This document shows positions 17,201 through 22,476 of a stretch of DNA of 23,078 nt, piece after piece. The position numbers were made by a program, and so were the translations under genes. The stretch is from an uncultured Bacilli bacterium. Lineage in GTDB: Bacteria > Bacillota_I > Bacilli_A > RF39 > UBA660. Below the pieces are notes generated by a model. It searched no databases, was not told the origin of the DNA, and saw only the letters and a list, made by a program, of their open reading frames with translations. The DNA lies in the NCBI GenBank assembly GCA_947628765.1, contig CANRBD010000004.1, positions 1-23,078 of the forward strand, in the 5' to 3' direction. Each line of letters opens with the position of its first letter. Within the stretch, counting starts at the first letter, position 1.

Positions 17201-17692
17201 AATTAATAAAACTCCAAGCACAATAAAGATAAAAGAAAGATATGGCATATTTTCTTTAATATTTAATAAAGTATTGGTATCTTCTTTTACTTCTTGACCT
17301 TTAACAGTTATCTTTTCAGAACTATCTAAAGTTAAAGAACCTGACTTTAAACTATATAAAGAAATCGTTGTCTTACCCGCATTAACTTTATCTTTTACTT
17401 TTAAAGTTAAATCAATAGTTTTAATACCTTCAGCAAAAGTAAAAGTATCCGTATTTTCATCATATGATACAACTTCATCTTCAAAACTATCAGCATCTAA
17501 AGCTTCAAAAACATCTTGGTCATAACTTAGCTTAGATTTATATGAAGATGCTTTTTCATCTACATTTATAGAAATAGCAACATTATCGTTACCTTTTACC
17601 TCCTTTTTATCTACGTTTAGATTAATGCCTTCAGCATTTACAGTCATAAATGAAAAAGCAAATAATACTAAACTGAACAATACTTTTTTCAT
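11216..17692 (-). CDS. Giant membrane-anchored surface protein with tandem Ig-like repeat modules
   Basis: The 2158 residues start with a signal peptide (1-20, cleavage near VNA-EG). A small domain (21-131) with the rhythm of a cohesin fold follows (KGNDNVAISINV, LSYDQDVF, IDLTLKVKDKVNAGKTTIS). Two membrane helices (about 151-171 and 184-205) are joined by a basic loop (NKNKDKFEKK), so both flanks should be outside. After an Asn/Glu/Ser/Lys linker (206-262) come repeats of about 200 residues. Their first halves begin at PT/PK/PS 363, 577, 777, 975, 1172, 1375, 1571 and 1811; each has a DPDxAIxxG-type module and a LTYTIxDNT...INGxxY-type module. The tail (about 2090-2158) is acidic, with no LPXTG or C-terminal helix. 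Cys occur only as pairs (537/543 and 1746/1762). ATG at 17692 follows AACAGGAGGTATGTT. Probable adhesin or stalk; ligand unknown. Confidence 0.85.
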   Translation of the reverse strand: MKKVLFSLVLFAFSFMTVNAEGINLNVDKKEVKGNDNVAISINVDEKASSYKSKLSYDQDVFEALDADSFEDEVVSYDENTDTFTFAEGIKTIDLTLKVKDKVNAGKTTISLYSLKSGSLTLDSSEKITVKGQEVKEDTNTLLNIKENMPYLSFIFIVLGVLLIIFIAYYYNKNKDKFEKKELTIAIVSGVVAIILLGFALLIVTAKNENKNEESNNAEYILKVANEELEETADENSEISEAVSQENKSDNKTNKKTTSKAKDVVYVASIDNLASQTEIVAKDGEVILTFDLNIKPKADIKAVEINGVIYPATKVGNKYQVKLKATGNHGDRDYTITKVVLQNGKQIKVNNKKASVYILKTVPTVENIEINGREKVPVLTFDVKDPENAFVSGTVVMNGGTKTIALTRTSDTEILNASNVKVGKNTYELPKLTENMDYDLVITLNYDLDDDKSDAAYSDAVEEEKAETFEREYEFSLKDPQLTTPVDDNKELKLSFKNGKFSYTDVAEITIDGDAYKVTKDKDTGVYSLDKALLKKCPNKGKCKINIQSVKIIKDDKTEKTIEVNQELDYLYLKNAPKVDNFEAVLDNNVLKGTFSITDTDAAITSGKVILAKDGKEYSYDLTKDDLKSSFEKTVNLPIAGEYTVTLVVNYDLGDGTPLSLEPKAKDKVRQNVIASITKVTGNEQTVKRGTKIDLSYTIKSNTDASITNMTINGEVIHSGDIEKQADGTYKVKVTVPEVQEGKSDLTRDIVVSQITYGSETVSVQNTATVNIFKLAPTITILEANYNQKTLSGTFDFTDPDKAITKGQLIIEGQGDTKTIDLSDADLENKTFEKSLDLEKAGEYTVTIAITYVGTSYDGTKKSSSASQIEKNIVASVTNVIAEPKVVTRNGKAKLTYTIQDNTEKKVTAITVNGQSLSVEQDSEYTVEVSVPSEVKQDGNNLTTTFTASAVTYDGEPISLTENKVTTLNVMKQKPTAGELNASSHGGRISAKFTYDDPEKAVIGAKYQIDDDEAQEIEVSGGTGSFTDEKVRDPKTYNVKVTLIYDLGDGNTSDESVYMTGETTVAVEAEIISVKPETEYVSKTGDVVLIYNISSNVKDDLKSITINEQEYKDSQLEKQEDGSYKVIIAGPHGNAGSKTFKATKLDYGNNRVFEFGENEANNATVTILKDAPTIGNFTASYNSSNDKLTGQVSITEQNSDEVTVQSGKLTITGPGLDKAIEIDLTAEDLKGEFTKTLDSPLPKMGKYTVALTITYNLGDKDIFTDPPLETAIKQELKATINKVEAPSAVPQDSIITLTFTIEDNTDEHVSKIKFKEFEEPKTVKYISDNTYTVDFNAGEVAKMLEFTPTELTYDKAGSKSVSYETQKVYVLKEEPSIAEAPTYTDKQATLKITDKDKARTTAQMIFTKVDTKDSKPLTISFDENGTGTVDITNLDNGIYNVEVVISYDLDGDELALDQYTDTLRVPYENVSIITDYTSVVVNTLNLKQFAGSKQIMLEFTVTNDTAADIEKVKVGNDWYPVENAGEKNKYTVTVNKPTEKTNLQISEIEFSTKVHKTLEDGPQVLVNKDKPTAEVVSDAIGTNPITATITIKDPDTTIQEGTKKAILKNIDDNKVVESKEITENSVSFSKDIDGGKRYQIDVTATYDRVDGETHEEEVIGSSGHIVINPEVKMTGFDLAKQDTYPGDKYFTIKFDFESNVKLGGDIKNFVIDTSEYDNSLHDQGKDNYEQVGIENLGQKTLTGVSCGDSIREESEKDYKTTCKANYEIPNQSGIIKIKPVSYTYLTKEAENVTPEVTNADGKLVDITKWAPKIKYTTENDWAHKQVKVKITIDDTEGMLQLFDNGSYYDADLGGKYATNKVTDLQGEKELVFDVNGYELNKAYRMSIRARFDKYHGNIVVDKNKQERIEAITIASYIHFITEAGEASLNDIELVTSDGIDFGRNQFRQDDDVRLSFKIDGIDAYQSFNPSKIKIDTSDETNDKYPKEYTISKQGDKYITNEPLSDLNTGPQNLKIISIYSGQYSEQPVTHDDTIDIEVLPDMPANEALDNELSTVKANAKNNSDEIKTINYSLDDGLNQIEASQVKASEPAVAKEEDAAIELPEQQTDEDEPDETYEEDKGIVESKTEDTAIKEDEVVTEEKITSDTDREDSQEALIA

Positions 17693-17814
17693 AACATACC
17701 TCCTGTTTCAAATACATTACCATGTTATATTATAATTGTAAATAAATTTTGAATTTTTTCCTGTGCCAATTTTTTCCACAATTTAAATTTACATGTATGT
17801 ACTACCTACACAAT

Positions 17815-17843
17815 ATTATATCGGCAAAACTACACCATGTCAA
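17815..17843 (-). promoter_or_regulatory. Perfect-consensus promoter of the giant surface protein gene
   Basis: Minus strand: TTGACA at 17843-17838, 17 bp, TATAAT at 17820-17815. Transcription should start near 17808, leaving a leader of about 115 nt, the longest in the window. A second, weaker candidate (TTTACA, 17 bp, TAATGT) lies inside that leader nearer the ATG. Confidence 0.82.
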
Positions 17844-18114
17844 TAAATTCAACAAAAATAGTCGTTGTGAATGATGTTGTTTTACTGCCTTTTAACAATA
17901 AACTATTTCTTTATATAATTTTATTACATGCCACCTATCATCATGCATATCATAAATTCATGTTTCCTTTATTATATTGTAATTAAATTGGCAGGTTTTG
18001 TGGCAGTTTTTTCCTCGTTTTCTACGCATATTGTCCACAAAACAAAATGTCTACCTTTACCATAATATTATCCTCATTGCTTAATGTTTTAACATATATT
18101 TTTAAAATTATTCA

Positions 18115-18145
18115 ATATAAAATTTAGCATTAAATGGATGCTAAA
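18115..18145 (-). terminator. Terminator of the AbiE operon
   Basis: Minus strand: TTTAGCAT (18145-18138) pairs with ATGCTAAA (18130-18123) around a 7-nt loop, followed by TTTTATATT. It lies about 13 nt after the AbiEii stop. Confidence 0.75.
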
Positions 18146-18157
18146 GTTCTTAATATA

Positions 18158-18985
18158 TTATACATTTATAGGTTCTTTTTCTAATTCAGCAATATATGTT
18201 AATACAGAATTAATTGCTTTATCAATTGGAATATCTAACCAATTTATTACAGGATCAGTTAAATTATTAATATATTGTTCGGATTTTAATGTATTATTTA
18301 GTCTATTCAAAATATCAGAAATAGAATTTTCTCGCATAGAATCATCATTAAAAATTAAAATAGTTATACTTTCCATCAATTTTTCTTTATTTAAACCTAC
18401 AGTGTTTATTAGATAATAAAAATCAAATATGTCTTTATATCTTGTTGATCTAAAGCCTAATTTTAATAGAGATTTTAATTTTTCTGTGAATATTTGTTCC
18501 ACCGAATTTATAAGCAAATTAACTTTTTTATTAATTAAACTTAAATCAAAACAATATTCATTTTGTTTTAAATCGAATAATTTGTGAACACCAATATCTA
18601 ATTTGGTATTTATGACATTTTGATAATTATCACTAATCTTAATATAAACTCGTTTCCCATCATAGTCTTGGTGATGTAAAGGAACAATGCTACCCTTAAT
18701 ATTTATTTTTATGTCATCATTTTCATTGTTCAACGCCTCAACAAAATTTCTAATAGAGTTATCTTCGAGAGAATATTTAATAAAATCTATATCTAAATCA
18801 CGTGTGGCTCTACGAACATCATTAGAAATATTATGCATAACAACACCACCTTTAATAGTTATATTATCTTTATATTTACTATTAGCAATTTTAGCAAGAA
18901 CTATATCTTGGCTAACCTTTGCCTCAGCTTCTTCAAACTTATAACCTTTGTTTTGATAAGCAGTAATTGTTTCTTTTAGATTCAT
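18158..18985 (-). CDS. abiEii: AbiEii-type nucleotidyltransferase toxin
   Basis: The 275-residue protein is the toxin of an AbiE (type IV) toxin-antitoxin/abortive-infection system, a DNA polymerase beta-like nucleotidyltransferase. It shows IKGGVVMH (44-51) followed by RRATRDLDIDF (58-68), with Asp63 and Asp65 as the metal-binding pair and Asp67 nearby. The later family block EKLKSLLKLGFRSTRYKDIFDFYYL (168-192) has Lys169, Arg182, Lys184 and Asp185 in place. Length is at the short end but complete. Its ATG shares a base with the antitoxin stop (TAATG at 18987-18983) behind GGAGGTATTC, so the two are translated together. The known role is growth arrest on phage infection; here that is inferred from family. 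Confidence 0.9.
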   Translation of the reverse strand: MNLKETITAYQNKGYKFEEAEAKVSQDIVLAKIANSKYKDNITIKGGVVMHNISNDVRRATRDLDIDFIKYSLEDNSIRNFVEALNNENDDIKINIKGSIVPLHHQDYDGKRVYIKISDNYQNVINTKLDIGVHKLFDLKQNEYCFDLSLINKKVNLLINSVEQIFTEKLKSLLKLGFRSTRYKDIFDFYYLINTVGLNKEKLMESITILIFNDDSMRENSISDILNRLNNTLKSEQYINNLTDPVINWLDIPIDKAINSVLTYIAELEKEPINV

Positions 18986-19527
18986 TAGAATACCTCCTTT
19001 AATAAAGTATCGGATAAATTAACATTATTTTTATATAAGGCCAAATATTCATCAATTTTATACATATCTAAATCATCAGCTATTTTCCGATAGTTAGAGA
19101 TAATTTCTTTATAATAATCAAAAGGCATTTGATTTTTTTTCCTAATAAGTTCGATTAAAAGTCTTTCTTTATCATACATATTTACTTTTTCGCCATCTAT
19201 TTCAATTTCAGTTTTCCCCTGATTTAATTTTTGAGTTGGTACATAAATTTGTTTTATATCATCATTATCTATATGTCTAAAATTACTTGGCGTAGATAGG
19301 CATATTTTTTTAGGAATAACATCAGTTAAATCATAATAATAGAAAGCTGTATCCATTGTAGCAATAGCACTAGGATATTTTTTTGAATAAATTATTAAAG
19401 GATTAATAATGTTTTTATCAGAATATACTCCTTTATCCAGTTTATATAATTTCCCATCACTTATGGCTTTTTTAATTTGATAATCAGATTTATATAGTTT
19501 TTTTATTTCTGAATGATTATATAACAT
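18985..19527 (-). CDS. abiEi: AbiEi-type antitoxin / transcriptional autorepressor
   Basis: The 180-residue partner of AbiEii. The N-terminal part (about 1-45, YNHSEIKKLY...IKKAISDGKLYKLDKGVYSD) is the winged-helix antitoxin domain of the family, with the typical KLxKLxKGxY turn. It is followed by the YPSAIATMDTAFYYYDLTD block (51-69) and a C-terminal region with PxxxRxxD-like and YDKERLLIELIR motifs. The ATG at 19527 follows GAGGTGAGATAAAT. In studied AbiE systems this protein represses its own promoter by binding inverted repeats, and such a repeat is present at 19560-19591. It is shorter than many AbiEi proteins but has both recognisable halves. Confidence 0.88.
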   Translation of the reverse strand: MLYNHSEIKKLYKSDYQIKKAISDGKLYKLDKGVYSDKNIINPLIIYSKKYPSAIATMDTAFYYYDLTDVIPKKICLSTPSNFRHIDNDDIKQIYVPTQKLNQGKTEIEIDGEKVNMYDKERLLIELIRKKNQMPFDYYKEIISNYRKIADDLDMYKIDEYLALYKNNVNLSDTLLKEVF

Positions 19528-19547
19528 ATTTATCTCACCTCATCTTC

Positions 19548-19576
19548 ATTTTACACTATTGTCGTGTAAAAGTCAA
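19548..19576 (-). promoter_or_regulatory. Promoter of the AbiE operon
   Basis: Minus strand: TTGACT at 19576-19571, 17 bp, then TG plus TAAAAT at 19553-19548 (extended -10). The -35 sits between the two arms of the operator at 19560-19591. Confidence 0.82.
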
Positions 19577-19591
19577 CAAAAATACACGACA
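19560..19591. promoter_or_regulatory. AbiE operator: 9-bp inverted repeat spanning the -35
   Basis: Perfect arms TGTCGTGTA (19560-19568) and TACACGACA (19583-19591) are separated by 14 bp, so arm centres are 23 bp apart, about two helical turns. One arm lies between -35 and -10 and the other just upstream of -35. This matches known AbiEi autoregulation by binding paired inverted repeats. Confidence 0.8.
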
Positions 19592-19664
19592 TTGCTTAAA
19601 TAAATGCATATAAATGACTTGTAAACAAAAATACCCAGTTAACAAAATCCTTTCTATAAAAATT

Positions 19665-19696
19665 TAGCCACCTTTGGGGGATATTGAAGGTGGCTA
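19665..19696. repeat. Perfect 10-bp hairpin with a G/C-run loop
   Basis: TAGCCACCTT (19665-19674) and AAGGTGGCTA (19687-19696) enclose a 12-nt loop with five consecutive G (C on the minus strand). It lies 7 nt beyond the tRNA terminator, in an otherwise empty gap. On the minus strand it is followed by AATTTTTATAG, so it could be a second terminator; it is far more GC-rich than other terminators here and may instead be a small-RNA structure or element end. Confidence 0.6.
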
Positions 19697-19702
19697 GGTA
19701 CA

Positions 19703-19732
19703 CAAAAAAGAATCGATATTTATATCAATTCT
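19703..19732 (-). terminator. Terminator of the tRNA-Trp transcript
   Basis: Minus strand: a 10-bp stem (AGAATTGATA with TATCGATTCT, one G-U pair) around a 4-nt loop, followed by TTTTTT. It lies about 35 nt after the tRNA 3' end; a smaller AAGGCT/AGCCTT hairpin lies between. Confidence 0.82.
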
Positions 19733-19766
19733 CTATGTATTTAAAGGCTTAAAGCCTTATGTTCCA

Positions 19767-19842
19767 TGGCAGGGGAAGCAGGATTTGAACCCACGACATT
19801 CGGTTTTGGAGACCGACGTTCTACCAGCTGAACTATTCCCCT
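19767..19842 (-). tRNA. tRNA-Trp, anticodon CCA
   Basis: The minus strand folds as a full tRNA. The acceptor is AGGGGAA/TTCCCCT, the D arm GTTC/GAAC and the anticodon arm TCGGT-CTCCAAA-ACCGA with anticodon CCA. The T arm carries TTCAAAT, the discriminator is G, and a genome-encoded 3' CCA follows. The CCA anticodon reads only UGG, consistent with TGA being a stop. It has its own promoter and terminator, so it is a single-gene unit. Confidence 0.97.
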
Positions 19843-19860
19843 AATTTTTCCGGCAAATTA

Positions 19861-19889
19861 ATTATATCACATCACCTAATTTTATTCAA
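19861..19889 (-). promoter_or_regulatory. Promoter of tRNA-Trp
   Basis: Minus strand: TTGAAT at 19889-19884, 17 bp, extended -10 TGATATAAT (TATAAT at 19866-19861), about 19 bp before the tRNA 5' end. Confidence 0.8.
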
Positions 19890-19929
19890 TAACTTTCTTT
19901 TTTTTCATATATTATAATAAGGTGATAAA

Positions 19930-20358
19930 ATGTCTATTATCCAGCACACAAGTAAAGAACGCGATTTACTAGCGCGTTTAATGAGAGCGGAAGCTGTCGG
20001 TGAAGGCGACTTAGGAATGCTTATGGTCGGAAATGTTATTGTAAACCGAGGTATTTCTAACTGCCTTACATTTACTAATACGAGAACCATTTCCGAAGTT
20101 ATTTATCAAAATCCTGGTGGTTTTACCGGCATAAATAGTCCGCTATTTTTTAGTAATCCCACTACCCTAGAACAAAACTTAGCTGACCGTGTAATTAAAG
20201 GCGAGTATTATCATCCAGCGACTAATGCTTTATGGTTTTATGCTCCTAGTCCCAATCAATCTTGTAAAGCTACTTGGTGGGATCAAGACTTAGCCGGTAA
20301 ATATAAAAATCATTGCTTTTACGAGCCCGCTCCTGGAATCTGTAAAGAGCTTCATTAA
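19930..20358 (+). CDS. cwlJ: CwlJ-type cell wall hydrolase (SleB family)
   Basis: The 142-residue protein is a SleB/CwlJ-type peptidoglycan hydrolase; CwlJ breaks down spore cortex during germination. It has no signal peptide, as in CwlJ, which is made in the mother cell. Family landmarks are LLARLMRAEAVGEGDLGMLMVGNVIVNR (13-40) with the likely catalytic Glu21, RTISEVIYQNPGGF, the LADRVIKGEYYHPATNALWFY block, and HCFYEP near the end. Length and layout match Bacillus CwlJ. ATG at 19930 follows AAGGTGATAAA. A TATAAT lies at 19913-19918, and a CATATATT just before it is loosely like a sporulation sigma-E -10, but spacing to an ATA is too short to claim it. It is the only plus-strand gene besides dedA. 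Confidence 0.88.
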   Translation: MSIIQHTSKERDLLARLMRAEAVGEGDLGMLMVGNVIVNRGISNCLTFTNTRTISEVIYQNPGGFTGINSPLFFSNPTTLEQNLADRVIKGEYYHPATNALWFYAPSPNQSCKATWWDQDLAGKYKNHCFYEPAPGICKELH

Positions 20359-20380
20359 AAGATGTCTACCATCTTTTTTT
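20357..20380 (+). terminator. Terminator of cwlJ
   Basis: AAAAGATG (20357-20364) pairs with CATCTTTT (20370-20377) around TCTAC and is followed by a T-run. The stem begins within the TAA stop codon. Confidence 0.82.
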
Positions 20381-20384
20381 GTTA

Positions 20385-20409
20385 TAAAAAAGAGGATTAA
20401 TTATCCTCT
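20385..20409 (-). terminator. Terminator of htrA
   Basis: Minus strand: AGAGGAT (20409-20403) pairs with ATCCTCT (20397-20391), loop AATTA, then TTTTTT. The TAA stop of the protease gene (20399-20397) overlaps the loop and stem. It stands tail-to-tail with the cwlJ terminator. Confidence 0.82.
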
Positions 20410-21479
20410 AATGCTTTATTTAATTTTAAAGTTTTTTTACTTTCTTTACCATCACGACTAATGGTCAAAGTTACTTCATCGCCTATTTCATGTTTATATA
20501 AAATATATTTAAAATGAGCTGAATTAGTTACCTTTTCATCATCTACTTTAATAATAACATCGCCCGCTTCTAATCCAGCTGCATCGGCTGGTGAATTTTT
20601 TTCAATTTCACCAAGAACTACTCCTTCATCAATAGAATCATCTAGTCGCATATCATTGCGATATAGCATGGCAGTGTTACTAGCATCAAACATCGAAACA
20701 CCAATATATGGTCTTTGAATTTTTTCACCTTTTTCTAATTTTTCAACACTACTCATAGCCACTTCAATTGGAATAGCAAAGCCCATACCCTCTATTTCTG
20801 CCGTTACTAATTTCATTGAGGTAATACCTATAACTTCGCCATTAATATTAACTAATGGTCCGCCACTATTACCTGGATTAATTGAAGCATCTGTTTGGAG
20901 CACTTCCATCATATAAACCCCGTCATCACTATTAACGGTAATTGTTCTAGCTTCACTAGACAAAATGCCTTTAGTCACTGTTCCCATATACTGACTGTCG
21001 ATTGGTGTACCTACAGTAAATACCGTATCACCAATTTTCAATTTTGTACTGTCACCAATACTAGTAACATTAGTAACAACATCAGCTGAAATTCTAAGAA
21101 CCGCTAAATCAGCATAACTATCAGTTCCTAAAACTGTAGCTTCTACTTCCTCCCCACTTACTGTCGTAATTTTAACTTTATCAGCTTCAGCCACAACATG
21201 ATTGTTGGTTAAAACATATCCGTATTTACTATCTTTTTTATAGATAAATCCAGATCCAGAACTAATCGCACGTTCACGTCTTGAAGATTCGACATAAACT
21301 ACGGCATCGTATATTTTATCGACAGCATCTGTAATCGTATTTGTTTCTTTCACCGTTACATTTGAATGGTTACTAGTTGTTTGTACTACTTCTTTACTAT
21401 CAGTAAAATATAAAGTTCCTACTACCCCTAAACCTGCGGCAATTAAAACTGCAAATAATATTATAATTTTTTCGCGCAT
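20397..21479 (-). CDS. htrA: HtrA/DegP-like membrane-anchored serine protease with PDZ domain
   Basis: The 360-residue protein is an S1C-family quality-control protease acting outside the membrane on misfolded or surface proteins. It has one N-terminal membrane anchor (about 4-24), a linker, and a trypsin-like domain with the complete triad His94 (TNNHVV), Asp124 (YADLAVL) and Ser205 (NPGNSGGP). One PDZ domain (about 256-355) follows, with AGLEAGDVIIKVDDEKV. This is the usual Gram-positive HtrA layout. ATG at 21479 follows AATAGGAGGAAAAT. It begins 9 nt after the Abi_2 gene and is probably co-transcribed with it. Surface proteins such as the giant one are plausible clients, which is inference. 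Confidence 0.93.
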   Translation of the reverse strand: MREKIIILFAVLIAAGLGVVGTLYFTDSKEVVQTTSNHSNVTVKETNTITDAVDKIYDAVVYVESSRRERAISSGSGFIYKKDSKYGYVLTNNHVVAEADKVKITTVSGEEVEATVLGTDSYADLAVLRISADVVTNVTSIGDSTKLKIGDTVFTVGTPIDSQYMGTVTKGILSSEARTITVNSDDGVYMMEVLQTDASINPGNSGGPLVNINGEVIGITSMKLVTAEIEGMGFAIPIEVAMSSVEKLEKGEKIQRPYIGVSMFDASNTAMLYRNDMRLDDSIDEGVVLGEIEKNSPADAAGLEAGDVIIKVDDEKVTNSAHFKYILYKHEIGDEVTLTISRDGKESKKTLKLNKALEDN

Positions 21480-21488
21480 ATTTTCCTC

Positions 21489-22430
21489 CTATTTTATTCC
21501 TCTAATATCATACCAATTACTTGGAAAACCAACTTTATTCAAAATACTTTCAAGGGGAACAGTATCAACAATAGAATCTAATACCGTAACTTCGTATTTA
21601 AGTTCACCGATTAAATCATTAAATTCATCTGCCCTTAATAAATATTTTAACATAATGACTAGGCTAAATAAGTCGTTTTTTCCGTAAACATAAATATCTT
21701 CTTCCTTTGGAATATTTAAAATTGAATGATATTTATTATCAGGAATCATTCTTTGCGTACGATGATCATATAAAATATCTTCATGAGCACATACATTTCT
21801 AAAATTAGCTAAAATTGATAAATATATTCCTAAAGTTTCAGCATCCAAATTATAAGCCTCAGCAATATCTTGTTGGTCTTCTCTTTTTAAAATGCTGTAA
21901 AATTCTGACATTGTTCCAAAAGATAAAACTTTAACTAAAATCCACATTGGAATATATCCATAATTATCAATATAGTGCATTGTAGCAGAATGCTTTCGGC
22001 CATTAACTCTTATTTGTCTTCGCACTTTATTTAAAATATCACTGACATGTCTTTGACTTAATTTATCTTCAATAAAATTATTAGGATTTAAATAATCTTT
22101 TTCTTTAAAACCATATTTCTTTGATTGTTGATAACTGATAATTGATTTTATATTATTTTCAACAATCAAAATGTTTTTAAAAAAAGTGTTTCTAATTTGA
22201 CGGTCAAACGTAAAAACTGCATATAACTCTTTAAATTTTGTTCCTTCTAAAAATTGATTCTTATTTCCAGGTACTGTAAACATATGTCGATAACCACTGA
22301 TAAAAAAATAGTTTTCTTTAAAAAGTATTTCTCTTGCTTGTTGCTCATCGTCAATTACTAGACCTCTCGATTTTAAAATTTCTAATTGTTCATCAATAGT
22401 TTTGAATATTTTATGGTCCATTCCCGCCAT
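21489..22430 (-). CDS. Abi_2 (AbiD/AbiF-like) family protein with HEPN motif
   Basis: The 313-residue protein matches the Abi_2 family, linked to abortive phage infection. The N-terminal region has the pattern QLEILKSRGLVIDDEQQAREIL...NYFFISGYRHMF (15-51), then a FTFDRQIRNTFFKNILIVENNIKSIISY helix block (73-100). A C-terminal FRNVCAHEDILYDHR block (210-224) follows, where Arg211-Asn212 and His216 form the RNxxxH motif of HEPN ribonucleases. An RNA-cleaving role follows from the HEPN family but is not shown here. ATG at 22430 follows AGTAGGGTGATTAT. A TATAAT at 22454-22449 sits in the 41-nt gap. The gap is too short for the non-coding RNA reported upstream of some abiF genes. It is next to htrA rather than to other defence genes. 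Confidence 0.85.
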   Translation of the reverse strand: MAGMDHKIFKTIDEQLEILKSRGLVIDDEQQAREILFKENYFFISGYRHMFTVPGNKNQFLEGTKFKELYAVFTFDRQIRNTFFKNILIVENNIKSIISYQQSKKYGFKEKDYLNPNNFIEDKLSQRHVSDILNKVRRQIRVNGRKHSATMHYIDNYGYIPMWILVKVLSFGTMSEFYSILKREDQQDIAEAYNLDAETLGIYLSILANFRNVCAHEDILYDHRTQRMIPDNKYHSILNIPKEEDIYVYGKNDLFSLVIMLKYLLRADEFNDLIGELKYEVTVLDSIVDTVPLESILNKVGFPSNWYDIRGIK

Positions 22431-22448
22431 ATAATCACCCTACTATTA

Positions 22449-22476
22449 ATTATAACACATTTTCATAAGTTTTAAC
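22449..22476 (-). promoter_or_regulatory. Probable promoter of the Abi_2-htrA pair
   Basis: Minus strand: TATAAT at 22454-22449 with a weak GTTAAA -35 at 22476-22471 and a 16-bp spacer, overlapping the amidase stop codon. The strength is uncertain because the -35 match is poor. Confidence 0.4.

Larger units (their letters stand above)
17693..18157. other. 465-nt intergenic region upstream of the giant gene
   Basis: It holds the giant gene's leader (17693-17808), its promoter (17815-17843) and the AbiE terminator (about 18115-18145). Between them are about 270 nt without a convincing gene. That stretch contains a 9-bp inverted repeat GTTTTGTGG/CCACAAAAC (17995-18003 and 18035-18043). It also has two nonamers one mismatch from a DnaA box (TTGTCCACA at 18031-18039, and TTTTCCACA at 17772-17780 in the leader). 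A minus-strand TATAAT lies near 17970 without a clear -35, followed by only an 18-codon open frame (MHDDRWHVIKLYKEIVYC) lacking a ribosome-binding site, which I do not call as a gene. Confidence 0.6.

Noticed and set aside
17890..17950. Tiny 18-codon frame MHDDRWHVIKLYKEIVYC on the minus strand
   Set aside because: No ribosome-binding site at a proper distance and too short to judge; may be a gene remnant but cannot be supported.
17772..18039. Replication origin, from two DnaA-like boxes in the AT-rich spacer
   Set aside because: Only two imperfect boxes and no dnaA/dnaN or DNA-unwinding repeats nearby.
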